Shown one piece after another: positions 50,701 through 62,215 of a DNA stretch of 64,000 nucleotides (position 1 is its first letter; each line of letters opens with the position of its first letter). A program made the position numbers and the translations under genes. This DNA comes from Sternotherus odoratus (Eukaryota; Chordata; Testudines; Kinosternidae). The stretch covers positions 3,735,001 through 3,799,000 of the forward strand of contig JAVMKO010000006.1 in the NCBI GenBank assembly GCA_032164245.1. Reading direction: 5' to 3'. Under the pieces are notes generated by a model. It saw nothing but the letters and a program-made list of their open reading frames with translations. It was not told where the DNA came from and did not search any database.

Positions 50701-51129
50701 GAAAAAAATCTTTAGCTTGCTGGACTATTTTGTAGCAAGCACAGAAAAGTGTTTTCTTTTAAAACCTAGTTTTGTGGCATCCTCCAGGTCGGATCTAGTG
50801 CACAGGACTGACGATGAGGTGATTAAACTCAAATTCTAAAAGTTATTAAGATGTTAAATAGCAACATCGAAATGCCTCATTGGCTCAGACAAGTTTACAA
50901 TAAAACACTCAGGGATTTCTGGAGCGCTTAGCTTTCTTTGCAGAAGTAATGGAAGAATTTGCACAAGAGCTCAGCTGTCATGTAAGTACCCTGGCCTCAA
51001 ACCTGCAGTTGATTCCATAGATGATTCTCTTGCCTTCCCCACACCCTACTGCAGTCACTAGCATGGGATGTGGGTGCTACCACAGGATTGGGGCCCTAAG
51101 TGATGTAGGCACATTTCCCAAAGTGCTCA

Positions 51130-51615
51130 GCAAAGAATCACAGAACTGGAAGGGACCTTAAGAAGTCATCTAGTCCAGTCTCCTGAACTAAAGGCAGGAC
51201 TAAGTATTATCTAGACCATCCCTGACAGGTGTTTGTCCAACCTGCTCTTAACAATTGCCAACGATGGAGATTCCACAACCTCCCTAGGCAATTGATTGCA
51301 GTGTTTAATTACCCTGACAGTTAAGAAGGTTTTCCTAATGTCCAGCCTAAACCGCCCTTGCTGCAGTTTACGCCCATTGCTTCTTGTCCTAGTCTCAGAA
51401 GTTAAGAGCAGCAATTTTTCTCCCTCCTCCTTGTAACAACCTTTTATGTACGCAGAGACTGTTATTCCGTCCCCACTCAGTATTCTTTTCTCCAGACTAA
51501 ACAAATCCTTTTCCCCCCTCAATCTTCCTCCACAGCTCATGTTTTCTAGACCTTTTGTCATTTGTATTGCTCTTCTCTGGACTCTCTCCAATTTGTTCAC
51601 ATCCATTTGTGAGCA
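51130..51615 (-). mobile_element. CR1 LINE 3' end, antisense
   Basis: It runs from 'cacagaactggaagggacct' and 'tcatctagtccagtctcctg' to the RT C-terminus. The minus-strand frame 51211-51606 reads MDVNKLERVQRRAIQMTKGL, then [39 protein letters not shown] and VVESPSLAIVKSRLDKHL. This is the C-terminal tail of CR1 polymerase with no internal stop. It is the uninterrupted reference for the hAT insertion site at 38241. Confidence 0.9.
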
Positions 51616-53277
51616 TTCAGCAGCTCACGGTGTTCTAAAAACCTAGCCCCAACTCTCCAGCCCTTAAAATGCTCCCTATGTGTCTTCCCGAGCTCTATGC
51701 TGGACAGCAGGACATGGAAGACCATAAAAAATAATCTTCCAATCAAGTGGGGGAATGCCTCCCTTTACTCTCCAATACCCTCTCCCTGTAGAACTCCTGC
51801 TTTCCGGGGGTCCTAACAGACACTCGGGAGAAGATCAGCAGGAGGTGGCAGCTGTGGTGATGGGGCAAATGAAGAATACAGAGGGGAACGGAAGAAGGAG
51901 CATATTAGGGACAGCAGAGCAGGGACCATGGAGGAGAGGGAGCATGGAGAGTGCCAGCTGAGCATGAAGGGTGGTGGAGAAGGGAATGAAAGGGAAAGCA
52001 GAGCAGGAGTGAGGATTATTGGAAAGCTTATAATGGGCACATTAGGGGGTCAAGAATCCTTCCCAGCCATGGCGCTGCTATTTGATGAACCTAAATAGGC
52101 TCATGGATGGCTGATCATTCTTTTGTGCTCATCAGGAATGAGCAAATCTTGCTGAGGGTGGAGGGTGGGATTCAGCTGGGTTCTGAAGGGCCTCCCCGAG
52201 TCTCGGAGGAATTGGCATGAAGACCCCATTAAACTTGTGGGCCCTGAGCAAACCAGACTCTTTCACTGCTGTATCTATAACGAAGAGTCACCTTCTTAGT
52301 AATGGCAAAACTAGGATGCTTTATTCGGACTTGGACCTGGTGTTGAAATTTCCATCAATACCTTGTGGGATTGGTCACTATTATCCCAATCAGTGCTCCA
52401 AGTGCTACCGAACCCGGGAGCAAACTGGACGTGAAAAGAAATGGGGAAAATTTACTCTTCATCCAAATTTTGTTCCTATCAACGTTTTCCAAGCAACTGT
52501 GAGACACACACCGCTAGCAATTCTACAGCAGAGACATGCAACCAACCACAAACCAAAATGCTCCTGCCCTTTCTTCAAGAAATTACTTGTTCGCTGTATA
52601 AATACAGTGGCTTTTCAGACTTTAACTCATAAGCAGACAATATCATTTAGCTCTTAGAACGTAATATGTAACCCACATTAAAATAGTGTGGCTCTGTCTC
52701 CCTCTAGTGGCTACACTACACAGAGGATTATGAGCACTGCAACTCAGGAAATGTTTTTGTTGGGGTCGGGGCAATTGTCCATGTAAAATTTCAATAAAAA
52801 CTAAAATCCTTGTCCCCAGTTTGTCTGTGACTTGCTTTGTTGGGGAAAAAAATTGTTTCTGGTTTGGGCCTGAAATTCCTCTTTTTCAGCTGCCGAAAAC
52901 CCCCCCAAACATGCAAATGATTTCCCAGGATACAAGGTTAATAACAATCCATCCCCCTTCCATTCTGACAAACATGGACATTTTCCAAAAAAAATTTCAT
53001 GTAATTGAAAAACAGAATTTTCCATCAAAATATGTTTTGATGGAAAAATTTTGACCAACTTTATTTACAAGTCTTCTACTAGCTCTGATCTAAGCACCTA
53101 GCAGTTAACATCTTAAGCAGAAGAGGCTCATAGATTCAAATGTTCCGGGTTCAGTACTCTGTGGAGGACCTAATCTAGGGCATTACTACAAATACAATTT
53201 AAAGTGCAGCTAAAAAGGAGCAAAGAATTGAACACAGACAGTTGTAATTGCTCAATGATTGTAAAGTAGTTTAGTTT

Positions 53278-53485
53278 TCAGCGCGGTAGCCATGTTAGTT
53301 CATATCAGCAAAAAGAACAAGGATTGCTTGTGGCACCTTAGCTACTAACAAATGTATATGGGCATAAGCTTTCATAGGCTAAAACCCACTTCATCAGATG
53401 CATGAAGTGGATGCATCTGATGAAGCGGGTTTTAGCCCACAAAAGCTTATGCCCAAATAAAGTATTTTAGGTACCTTAGCTGTGA
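53278..53485. mobile_element. Penelope-like inverted terminus pair
   Basis: A minus arm ('ggtagccatgttagttcata' to 'cccacttcatcagatgcat') meets a plus arm ('gatgcatctgatgaagcggg' to 'gcccaaataaagtatt') across a short spacer at about 53402-53410. Both arms carry the CTGATGA version of the module. It lies about 0.4 kb before the coding PLE copy but belongs to a different subfamily. Confidence 0.8.
53413..53452 (+). ncRNA. Hammerhead-like module, plus arm
   Basis: The order is GCAU, CUGAUGA, A, GCGGGU, UUU, AGCCCAC, then AAA (G12 changed to A), AGCU, U, AUGC. The minus arm at 53362-53401 has CUGAUGA and an intact GAAA but a weaker stem II. Confidence 0.4.
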
Positions 53486-53921
53486 AACTTCACACTTTCA
53501 TGATTTTGTTTTCTTTAAAATGTTCATTACCTCTGAGTTTCCTGGGTTGTTTTTTAATCTAGGTTCAATCCAGATTTTGCATCTTGAGCCTACCTCCACA
53601 GTTGTCTGCTCAGAAATATTTGACCCTAAAATAGTCGTCAGAACACCGGATGGTTTATCATGCTAAGTCCTCTAGGACTTAATCCTGACCAAGACCTCAA
53701 GGTTATGACATGGTCAAGAAGCATGACAAATTCTCAAGCACAAGATGTGGAATGAGATGTGAATAGATAATAAAGAATAGACTGCAGTAAAGCCAAGAAA
53801 AAAGGCCGCTAAAACAATTTATAAAGAGGATGAAGAATCTGATCCTCAGATCTAACCTCAGTCTAAGTCAAATTAAAATTACAAACATTTTCAACACAAC
53901 AGCTCTAAGAGCACTAACTAG

Positions 53922-54416
53922 ATGTTTAATGCAAGGCCAGGCTTCCACCTTACTTTAATTAATGTGCCGAAAACTAAGAAATTAATAAATGATGGGCTAT
54001 ACCGGAAACCTACCGACCGCTACACTTACCTACATGCCTTCAGCTTCCATCCAGAACACACCACTCGATCCATTGTCTACAGCCAAACTCTAAGATACAA
54101 CCGCATTTGCTCCAGTCCCTCAGACAGAGACAAACACCTTCAAGATCTCTACCAAGCATTTTTAAAACTAAAATACCCACCTGGGGAAGTGAAAAAACAG
54201 ATTGACAGAGCAAGAAGAGTACCCAGAAGCCACCTACTACAGGACAGACCCAACAAAGACAAAAAGAGAACACCATTAGTCATCACCTTCAGCCCACAAC
54301 TTAAGCCTCTCCAACGCATCATCAAAGACCTACAACCTATCCTGAAAGATGATCCCACACTCTCACAGATCTTGGGAGACAGACCAGTCCTGCTTACAGA
54401 CAGCCCCCCAACCTGA
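53922..54416 (+). pseudogene. Penelope-like reverse transcriptase, C-terminal part
   Basis: The frame contains LYRKPTDRYTYLHAFSFHP, then EHTTRSIVYSQTLRYNRICS, then RDKHLQDLYQAFLKLKYP and later TLSQILGDRPVLLTD. The set LYRKPTD, YLH, SxHPxH, SQxLRxxRICS is diagnostic of the end of the RT core and thumb in Penelope-like polymerases, which copy RNA at a nicked target. The catalytic palm with its Asp motif is absent because the copy is truncated on the left. The frame ends at a TGA right after a six-C run; one base appears to be missing there, which separates it from the endonuclease frame. Confidence 0.87.
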
Positions 54417-54904
54417 AACAAATACTCACCAGCAATTGCACATCACACAACAAAAACACTAATCCAGGTACCTATCCTTGTAACAAAGCCCGATGCCAAC
54501 TCTGTCCTCATATCCATTCAACTGACACCATCATAGGACCTAATCACATCAGCCACACCATCAGAGGCTCAATCATCTGCACATCGACCAATGTGATATA
54601 TGCCATTATGTGCCAGCAATGCCCCTCTGCTATGTACATTGGCCAAACCAGCCAGTCTCTACGCAAAAGAATAAATGGACACAAATCTGACATCAGGAAT
54701 CATAACATTCAAAAACCAGTAGGAGAACACTTCAATCTTCCTGGCCATTCCATTAAAGATTTGATGGTTTCAGTTTTGAAACAGAAAAACTTCCAAAACA
54801 GATTCCAACGAGAAACTGAGGAACTGGAATTAATTTTCAAATTGGACACAATAAACCAAGGGCTTAAAAGAAGTTCAGATTGGTTCTCTCATTACAGTAA
54901 TTAA
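54410..54904 (+). pseudogene. Penelope-like GIY-YIG endonuclease domain
   Basis: This reading frame follows the C-run frameshift. It has NLKQILTSN, PCNKARCQLCPH, VIYAIMCQQCP, AMYIGQTSQSLRKRINGHKS, GEHFNLPGHSIKDL, QRETEELELIFKLDT and ends HYSN-stop. The GIY-YIG core is IYAI/YIGQT, and the Cys pairs CxxC are a PLE feature. There is no internal stop, so this domain is the best preserved in the window. It has no start of its own and would need the upstream RT frame, so the whole polyprotein is broken. Confidence 0.88.
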
Positions 54905-55085
54905 TTGCATTTCCTTAGTTACTGACAACAGATCTCCATTTCAAAAGGTGTATTTTTCTCCTAGTGATAATGGACCATCTACATTTAACAGCCCTCTTAG
55001 AATTGGTATGCTAATGTACAATATTTTTTTTCTTTTCTTTTTCTTTCTGTGTGTATAGATGCATCTTACTTCTGTTCCATTCTAT

Positions 55086-55125
55086 GCATCCGACAAAGTG
55101 AGCTATAGCTCACGAAAGTTTATGC
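55086..55125 (+). ncRNA. Hammerhead-like module of subfamily A
   Basis: Stem II here is changed on both sides: GUGAGC pairs with GCUCAC around a UAUA loop, where other copies have GUGGGU/AGCCCAC. A paired change that keeps the helix supports a real RNA structure. The core is CCGACAA rather than CUGAUGA, and AGCU has become AGUU, so this copy is unlikely to cleave. Confidence 0.45.
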
Positions 55126-55384
55126 TGAAATAAACTAGTTAGTCTCTAAGGTGCTATAAGTATTCCTCACTTTCTTTACGGATACAGACTAACACGGCTG
55201 CTATTCTTGAACCTAAGAAATTAAGGAATTTCCAATTGATGGATATTAAAAAGAGACCTTAGGTCACCCTCATGTAATCAGACCCAAATCTTTTCCTATG
55301 GGGTTTTCAGCAGCTAGCTCATGAAGCTGACCTCAGTGATATACCCCTAGGGTATATCTTACATTTCTACCTTTAAATCTGTCA

Positions 55385-55915
55385 TTGTGTGTCCAGGGAG
55401 ACTGAAGTGTTCTCCTACAGGTTTTGTATATTACCATTCCTAACATCTGAGATATTTCAATACAAAAACCCTAGAAAACCACTTCAATCTTCCTGGACCC
55501 ACAGTAACAGATTTAAAGGTAACTATCCTGCAGCAAAAAAACCCTTCAAGACCAGACTTCAAAGAGAAATTGCTATGTTACAGTTCATTTGCATATCTGA
55601 CACCATCAGCTCAGGATTAAACAATGGCTATGAATGGCTTGCTAACTACAAAAACAGTTTCTCCTCTCTCGGTGTTCACACCTCCAGATCAGCTGCTAGA
55701 AGAGGACCTCATCCTCCCTGAGTAGAGATAACAAGGTTAGTTCAACCTGACTGAACTAAACCTTGTTATCTCTAACCTGGGTCTTGCCTACTTATTTATA
55801 CCTGCCTATGGATACTTCCACTGCATGCATCTGACAAAGTTGGTATTAGCCCATGAAAGCTTATGCTTCAATCCTTTTGTTAGTCTTTAAGGTGCCACAG
55901 GACTCTGTCGCTTAT
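55385..55915 (+). mobile_element. Penelope-like element copy 3 with internally inverted 5' part
   Basis: Bases 55388-55451 are the reverse complement of the GIY-YIG coding part ('gtccagggagactgaagtgt' equals the FNLPG region backwards). From about 55452 the element runs in sense: 'aaccacttcaatcttcctgg', FKTRLQREIAMLQFICISDT, GLNNGYEWLANYKN, then the terminus with the module at 55827-55866 and 'ggtgccacaggactctgtcg'. The inverted head overlaps the same region as the sense head, giving a small hairpin at the truncation point. The coding frame is a remnant. Confidence 0.83.
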
Positions 55916-57553
55916 TTTTTAAAGGGTTCAGTAAAAGAAAAAAAAAACTAGCACTAATTTGGAACCTTGCTGTCCTTTTAGAAACCATCTTTGAGACAAT
56001 GCCTCTTGCATTATAGGGTCCTCCAAATGTTCACTCCAAGGACCTTCTCCTTTGAAGTAGGAAAAAGAAAAGACTTTGATCCTGCTCTCCTCCTGCCATC
56101 TGTGTAAATGTATGTGCATTAGGCACTCAAAACTTCCCACGGTGCTATCAGCAGGCATAGCTGTACTGAGTATATACTCAAATGCGGGGGAAAGTTGACT
56201 AGACATCTAGTGGAAAATGCTCTATCCAGTAATGAGAAAGGACTATATTTCACTTCTGTGACTAGATTTCTCTTTGTAGCTGGGATACGAGCAGGTCAGA
56301 TCCAGATTTGCTTTTCTGTTAGCCCTATGCCTTGATTTTACTGCAAGCAGTGTGAGGAAACGGTCAATTCCATTCCCCCTTCATTGCCTTTGTTCCATGG
56401 TTCTGGCAACGGGATTTGAAGACCTGATCTCTGGCTGCTGTGTCAAACAATGGAACATACACCAAGTTCTACTGGGCACTCACTTTCCATGAGCATGTGT
56501 GTTGTGTAGGAAATACAGTACTACTGCTCACCTGTAAAACTTGCATAGCCCATTTGGGGGAAGAGTTTCAAAGGTAGAAATGGACATCTGACTCCCTTTC
56601 ATAGCTTTGCAAGTTTTCCCCTAAAGTCTCTTAGACCACTTCCTTTGCCTCTGGGCTCATTCTGTCCAGATAGCAAGAGATTTGGGCCTTTATTGATTTT
56701 GACGTTTATTAATTTTTGCTCACTTCATTTGATTAAGCACTATAACTATTTTGGGATCCAGTTTGGATAAACAATTGTATTATCCACAACACGTCATTGG
56801 GCTGTATTACACAGCAGAGATCGTAGAAAGAAGACTCATCAAGGTCTCCACATGGTTTTTTAAATGTACGCATTCGGCATGAAATACACAGAGGTTCTCT
56901 GAAAAGGGCAACATTCACCAACAGTGGAACCTGGATCGGGTGACCAGAGAGTAAGTGTGAAAAATTGGGACGGGGAGGGGGGTAATAGGAGCCTATATTA
57001 GAAAAAGACACAAAAATCAGAACTGTCCCTATTGAGTCGGGACATCTGGTCACCCTAAACTTGGAATACTGCACTTGCTGCAGGCAACTGCTGATGCATC
57101 AGTGGTGAGCCCTGTAAGTGTGGAGGATACGGAAGCATTGGTAAGTGGGTAGTAGTGACCAAATGCACTCGGAGCATATCCTGATTACACTGATGTCAAG
57201 GGCAAAGCTTCCCTTTTCAAGGAGCTCCATCAGGTCCAAACTAATAAATGTGCCTTGTTATAATACTTTCAACTTTTTCCAATGCAAGAGCGTGAACTTG
57301 CATGGCCTACTCATGTGAGCAGCCCCTTGGAGTTCAATGGGAATATTCACAGAAGTTAACATTACTCGCAGGAGTAAAGGCTGCAGAATTGGACCCGGAG
57401 TGTTCCCTCTAAACTACAATTGCAGGAGTTTGCATGTTTGTAATTTGTCTGGGACTCCCCACTTTGTTAGTATTCCTTAGCCCGCTACACATAATGCCCG
57501 ACAGGAGACGAGATAAACCGAAACTATAAGAGCTCAGGGAGCTTTTTACTTAC

Positions 57554-57728
57554 AGTACACATCCACCCGGATTGACTTGATCGCCGGGGAACCCAAACCG
57601 TTCTCTGCCTTGCAGTAGTAGCGGCCTCCTTGGTGTCGCTGGATATTTGTAATCCTCAGAGTTTCGTTGAAGACACTCGAGTCTTGGAATCTGTCAGAGG
57701 CACTTCCTGCTGTTTTGGTCCACCTGAT
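57554..57728 (-). CDS. MDGA2: MDGA2 coding exon (second half of Ig1)
   Basis: This internal exon is 175 bp. It reads from IRWTKTAG through FNETLRI and RYYCKAENG to SIRVDVY and then one extra base (phase 0 in, phase 1 out). The acceptor is gttgctcag and the donor is a perfect gtaagt. The Ig C-strand Trp (IRW) and F-strand Cys (RYYC) mark the second half of an Ig domain, and N-E-T is an N-glycosylation sequon. MDGA proteins are GPI-anchored, six-Ig plus MAM proteins of the neuronal surface; their Ig1-Ig2 region binds neuroligins and limits synapse formation. The leftover T joins the AT that opens the exon at 13483 to make a Tyr codon. The wording fits MDGA2 better than MDGA1, from remembered family sequence. 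The preceding exon, for the first half of Ig1, was not found in 57.7-64 kb and probably lies beyond the window. Confidence 0.95.
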
Positions 57729-57902
57729 CTGAGCAACCATCGAAAAAGAGGGTTACTTTAGGTTGGCTGTTTGTAAACATGAATGCCATACAGCTGCAGA
57801 GATTCCTCTACAAAACTGAGAGCAGCATGGGTCTGTGGCTATCAGAAATCAAAGCATAGCATGACTGGGGTCCTAGAACAATATCTGATTACTGTAGTTC
57901 GA

Positions 57903-58100
57903 AATCATAGAATCATAGACTGTCAGGGTTGGAAGGGATCTCAGGAGGTATCTAGTCCAACCCCCTGCTCAAAGCAGGAACAATCCCAGCCAGGGCTTTG
58001 TCAAGCCTGACCTTAAAAAACCTCTAAGGAAGGAGATTCCACCACCCCCTTAGGTAACCCATTCCAGTGCTAGAAATACCTTATTAAGAAATCCAGAAAT
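57903..58100 (-). mobile_element. CR1 LINE tail, antisense
   Basis: 'atcatagactgtcagggttg', 'gaagggatctcaggaggtat' and 'ctagtccaaccccctgctca' form the antisense 3' tail of CR1. A 24-bp tandem duplication ('ccagaaataccttattaaga') occurs at about 58071-58118. Confidence 0.85.
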
Positions 58101-59409
58101 ACCTTATTAAGAAATATATCCCCCTGGCGAGGGATGTATATGATGACTCAACACCAGTCGCAACACATCTGCTTAAATAGCTGCAGAAAACCCTTTATGA
58201 GCAGAATTAAGCAGAGCACATCCGTTCTAGTTCTGTGCTGTTCTTTTCAATAGCTGAGGCAATTTTATATTGAATTTATTTTTTGTATTGTTCTACCTAG
58301 GTTCATATATAAAAAATATGTCAATGTGCCATAGCACTCGTTAAAATGAACAGATTTTCCGAGATTTTGAGCCCCTGCCGCTCCCATTGAATTAAATTAA
58401 TGAAAATCAGACCACAAATTCTAGTTGGAAACATCTTAAAACAGAACAGAAGCCTCCTGCTGCATTTCAATAGCCATATCATAAACAGCGTCTTACAATT
58501 TCAGGCAGCTGTCTATACATGGGGGCGGGGGAGGAGTTAAAATAGTTGCTTGGCTTTTTTAAAAAAAGAGGTGGTCTGTTCCAATAATTAGAACTTCTTC
58601 CACATTAATAATTATTTTCCAAATATGTGCAAACTTTTCAAAGCGAACACTTCTGTTAAACTGCCAAAACAGTTGGAATGCAAGGAACACTCCATTACAA
58701 ACAATGGGATTCTTTTAAACACAGCTGTGCACCACAGAATCCATGCTGGGATCGAGACAGGCAGTTGCTATGGTAGGACTCACTTAAAAGTTTGTACAAT
58801 TGGATGAAACATGCATTGAACACATTTGAGCAAGTTGCAATGGCCGCACTTCACAGCACAAGAAAAGGGACACGTTCGGCCCAACGTTGTGTGCCATTAA
58901 ATCAGTCTGACACCAAGTCACGCCACTGACTTCACAGCTACGCTTCAGTTCCAGCGGTGCCAAGGGATGGGGCGAGGTGGGGGGAAGGGATGGGGATAGT
59001 AATTTTGTGAACCACTTTTCCATCTCCCATTCAACAATGATGCAAAGTCTCTGTTGGAATTAGAAGTTGAACGAAACAGTTCCTTGCTAAAACGCAGACC
59101 TCCGGCAAATGCCACCTAAAGGAAAGTGGTCTCAATATTGTTTTCTCTTGCTGAGTCTCTGGCCGTCTCCACACAGCTGTTAAAGGGACTTGTTTTTCAA
59201 TTAGCAGTGAATGGCAATGGAAGAAGGGACAGGATCTTCTGCACAACACATTACAGAAGTAGTGAAGTAATTATAGGTAAAACATCTTGCTGGGCATGAT
59301 TGTTAATGTGTTTACAGTTAGTTTGTTATATACTGGGGAAGAAATTAAATCCTCCTTCTGCGAACCATTAATGATGTTGAGTAGTACATTGTTGTTGGGT
59401 TTATGCATA

Positions 59410-59640
59410 TTATGGAACATCTAGAGACCCCAGCCAAGCTCAGGAGGCCCACGATATGAGGCGTTGTACAGATACCTGGAAAGCTTCCCTGCTGAATAGA
59501 CAAGAGAGATGTAGGTACGGAGAGGCGAAGTCTCTTGCCCAGAGCAGCAGAGCATATCAATAGCAGAGCTAGGAACAGAAACCAGGGTCCAGTGGATTAG
59601 ATGGCTTCTCACTGAACTACACCATTATCCATGAACTGCA
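59410..59640 (-). mobile_element. SINE trace, antisense
   Basis: 'aggcccacgatatgaggcgt', 'gaggcgaagtctcttgccca' and 'caatagcagagctaggaaca' are the antisense of a turtle tRNA-SINE body. The boundaries are approximate. Confidence 0.5.
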
Positions 59641-60154
59641 ATATCTTGACAGCACCTCTTCTGTGCATCCAACTACAGCCCATCATGAAATGCAGTTCAC
59701 TATCCTCCCAACCTCACACACCACAGCACAGGAATGGTAACTCCATTGGACTCACAAAACCTCCTTGAGCATCCTATTCTACTCCTCCCCACCCCCGCCT
59801 TCAAACACACACAGAGTGCACCAGTAAGAAGCTGGTCCCCAGTTAATATTATTCAACCAGCTCTATTCTACTATTGTGTGGTATGTGAGCGTGATTATCA
59901 CCCAAAAAATAAAAATAAGTGGAAACACGCTAGGACATGCACTGCTGGAACGTTGCCTATTTATCCACCTCTTCTGGGAGTTCTGAGCACGTTCAAAAGT
60001 GATGCCATTAAAAAAGAAACAAACATTTTCTACTTTCCTTTAGGAACTTCTCCCTGAAAATTACACTGGTCCAGAAGCCACAACAGGCAACACTCAATAT
60101 GGACCACAAACAGGTTTGTAGTCCCATATTTCTGATCCATTAGGACCCAAAATC

Positions 60155-60790
60155 TTAGAATTGTAGAATATCAGGGTTGGAAGTGACCTCCAGGAGGTCA
60201 TCTAGTCCAACCCCCTGCTCAAAGCAGGACCAATCCCAACTAAAGCATCCCAGCCAGGGGCTTTGTCAAGCTGGCCTTAAAAACCTCTAAGAAGGAGATT
60301 CCACCACCTCCCTACATAACCCATTCCAGTGCTTCACCACCCTCCTAGGGAAATATTTTTTTCCTAATATCCAACCTAAACCTCCCACATTGAAACTTGA
60401 GACCATTACTCCTTGTTCTGCCATCTGCCACCCCTGAGAACAATTTAGATCCATCCTCTTTGGAACCCCCTTTCAGGTAGTTGAAAGCAGCTATCAAATC
60501 CCCCCCTCATTCTTCTCTTCTGCAGACTAAACAATCCCAGGTCCCTCAGCCTCTCCTCATAAGTCATGTGCTCCAGAGCCCTAATCATTTTTGTTGCCCT
60601 CCTCTGGACTCCTTCCAATTTTATCACATTCTTCTTGAAGTGAGGGGCCCAAAACTTTACAGAGTACTCCAGATGAGGCCTCACCAATGCCAGATTGAGG
60701 GGAATGATCACATCTCTTGGTATGCTGGAAATGCCCCTACTTATACAACCCAAAATGCTATTAGCCTTCTTGGCAACAACACTGGCTTAG
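60155..60790 (-). mobile_element. CR1 LINE 3' end with RT C-terminus, antisense
   Basis: 'atatcagggttggaagtgac' and 'ctccaggaggtcatctagtc' mark the tail. The minus frame 60445-60753 reads HLEYSVKFWAPHFKKNVIKL, EGVQRRATKMIRALEHMTYE and [18 protein letters not shown], the thumb/C-terminal region of CR1 reverse transcriptase. It is truncated on the 5' side near 60790. Confidence 0.9.
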
Positions 60791-62014
60791 TGTTAAGGTT
60801 ACACAAAAAGAAGAAGAATCACTGAATCTCCTGCATGCTTTATTATTATTACTGTTATTGTTTGAAACAAAAATTACTAGGCTGTCATTGATTTAAATTA
60901 ATTGTTTTATATTTTAAAAGTAAAATAGAAAAATGTATTGAACAAATATATTTTTGTTCCTTAAAGGGAAGTATTTTTTTCTTGAAAAATTCAAAAAGTT
61001 GGAATTTACTACATCAAAAGAATCCATCCCAGAATATTTTTTTAAAATCATTCACTATTGTTACAATCTATCTAATCTTAGAAACAACATTACCCAGTCC
61101 ACTGGTACAGTCATTCCCTGGCTATAGCTCAATACATGAACCAACGATTCTTTTATCCAATCCGGCCTCGGATCTCCAAGACCATTTCCCAGAGGTCTGA
61201 CCTTTTATGGCCAGCATTAGCCCCTAAAAGTGTATTTTCAGCTTTATGAGGATTTCTTACTTTTGGGGGTTTAATATTAATGGTCTGAAGTCATTTTGGA
61301 GCGGACCTCTACTTAGCAAGGAGAATGGTCTTCCTAAGAGAAAAAGATGTAAAATTACCAACCAGGTTCTCTCTCTCTCACGTGAGAGTGGCTCTGGAAA
61401 AAAAATACCATGTTTATATTGCAGTTGATTTAATCTCAATGCATTATTCACATTGCGCTTTAGCTCAGTGTAAATACTACAATGATCTGATTCCAATCAA
61501 TATCATATTGTTATTTATCGAGCACCAAGTACAAAAATATGACTAATGCACTAATCAAACTAAATGAATACAGTAAAATAAGATGACTCAGCCTGGAGGT
61601 CTTACTCATGCATAACTCTGAGACCTGTGCTTTTTCGGTTCACTGGACACATTGAAAAAAAAAATTGTTTCAGCTCAAACGAAATATTTGGGGTCAAAAC
61701 ACAACACTTTGGTTGCCTTAGGTGACATTGAGAGTAATTGGTGAACTTTATTGGTTGACCCAAATTTGTATTTTTTTTTCGCAGGGTGGGGGGTGGGGGG
61801 GGGTTAATTTCAAAATTTTTGTCCAGTTCTAAAGGCTGTAGTACTGGCCTGGGTCAGTCAGTGGGTGGTATGCAGAATGTCATTAAAGTTCTTGCCCAAT
61901 ATCCATTGAATGAAAGCCCTTTCATTGATTTCAGCGGGCACTGGATCAGGCTCTAAATACCAGGCGAGAAAGCTATCAGCCATGACCATTCCATATATCA
62001 TTCCCATGGTGTCT

Positions 62015-62215
62015 GAGCCGTTACAATTGTTAATGCCTTTCTCCTCACAGCACTGCCGGGAAGTGCAGTGATGCTTTTATCTCTCCACACCTGCTGTGAG
62101 CAACTGAGGTGTAGAGAGACTAAACAGTTCACCCAAGGGCACAAAGGAGATCTACAGTGGAGCAGGGAATGAAACCCATATTTTCCAAGTCCCAGGCTTG
62201 TGCTGATAATTTTAT
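62015..62215 (-). mobile_element. SINE trace, antisense
   Basis: 'aactgaggtgtagagagact', 'aacagttcacccaagggcac' and 'agcagggaatgaaacccata' match the antisense of a tRNA-SINE body, like 59410-59640. Confidence 0.5.

Larger units (their letters stand above)
53900..55215 (+). mobile_element. Penelope-like element copy 2, longest coding copy, subfamily A
   Basis: This 5'-truncated PLE has three parts: the C-terminal part of the reverse transcriptase (53922-54416), a GIY-YIG endonuclease (to 54904) and a long untranslated tail ending with the 40-nt module (55086-55125) and 'cagactaacacggctgctat'. It is the only copy in the window with reverse-transcriptase sequence. The 5' limit is not sharply visible; homology is convincing from about 53900. 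Confidence 0.85.
13484..57553 (-). other. Large MDGA2 intron (about 44 kb)
   Basis: One intron separates the Ig1 and Ig2 exons and contains most of the mobile elements listed here. Stretches in which I recognise nothing beyond short low-complexity runs include 17.9-19.5, 22.3-23.7, 24.0-27.5, 31.0-33.4, 34.7-37.6, 40.6-42.8, 43.7-45.0, 46.2-47.5, 47.7-51.1, 51.6-53.2 and 55.9-57.5 kb. A possible extra exon lies at 45550-45664 (see findings). Confidence 0.75.
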
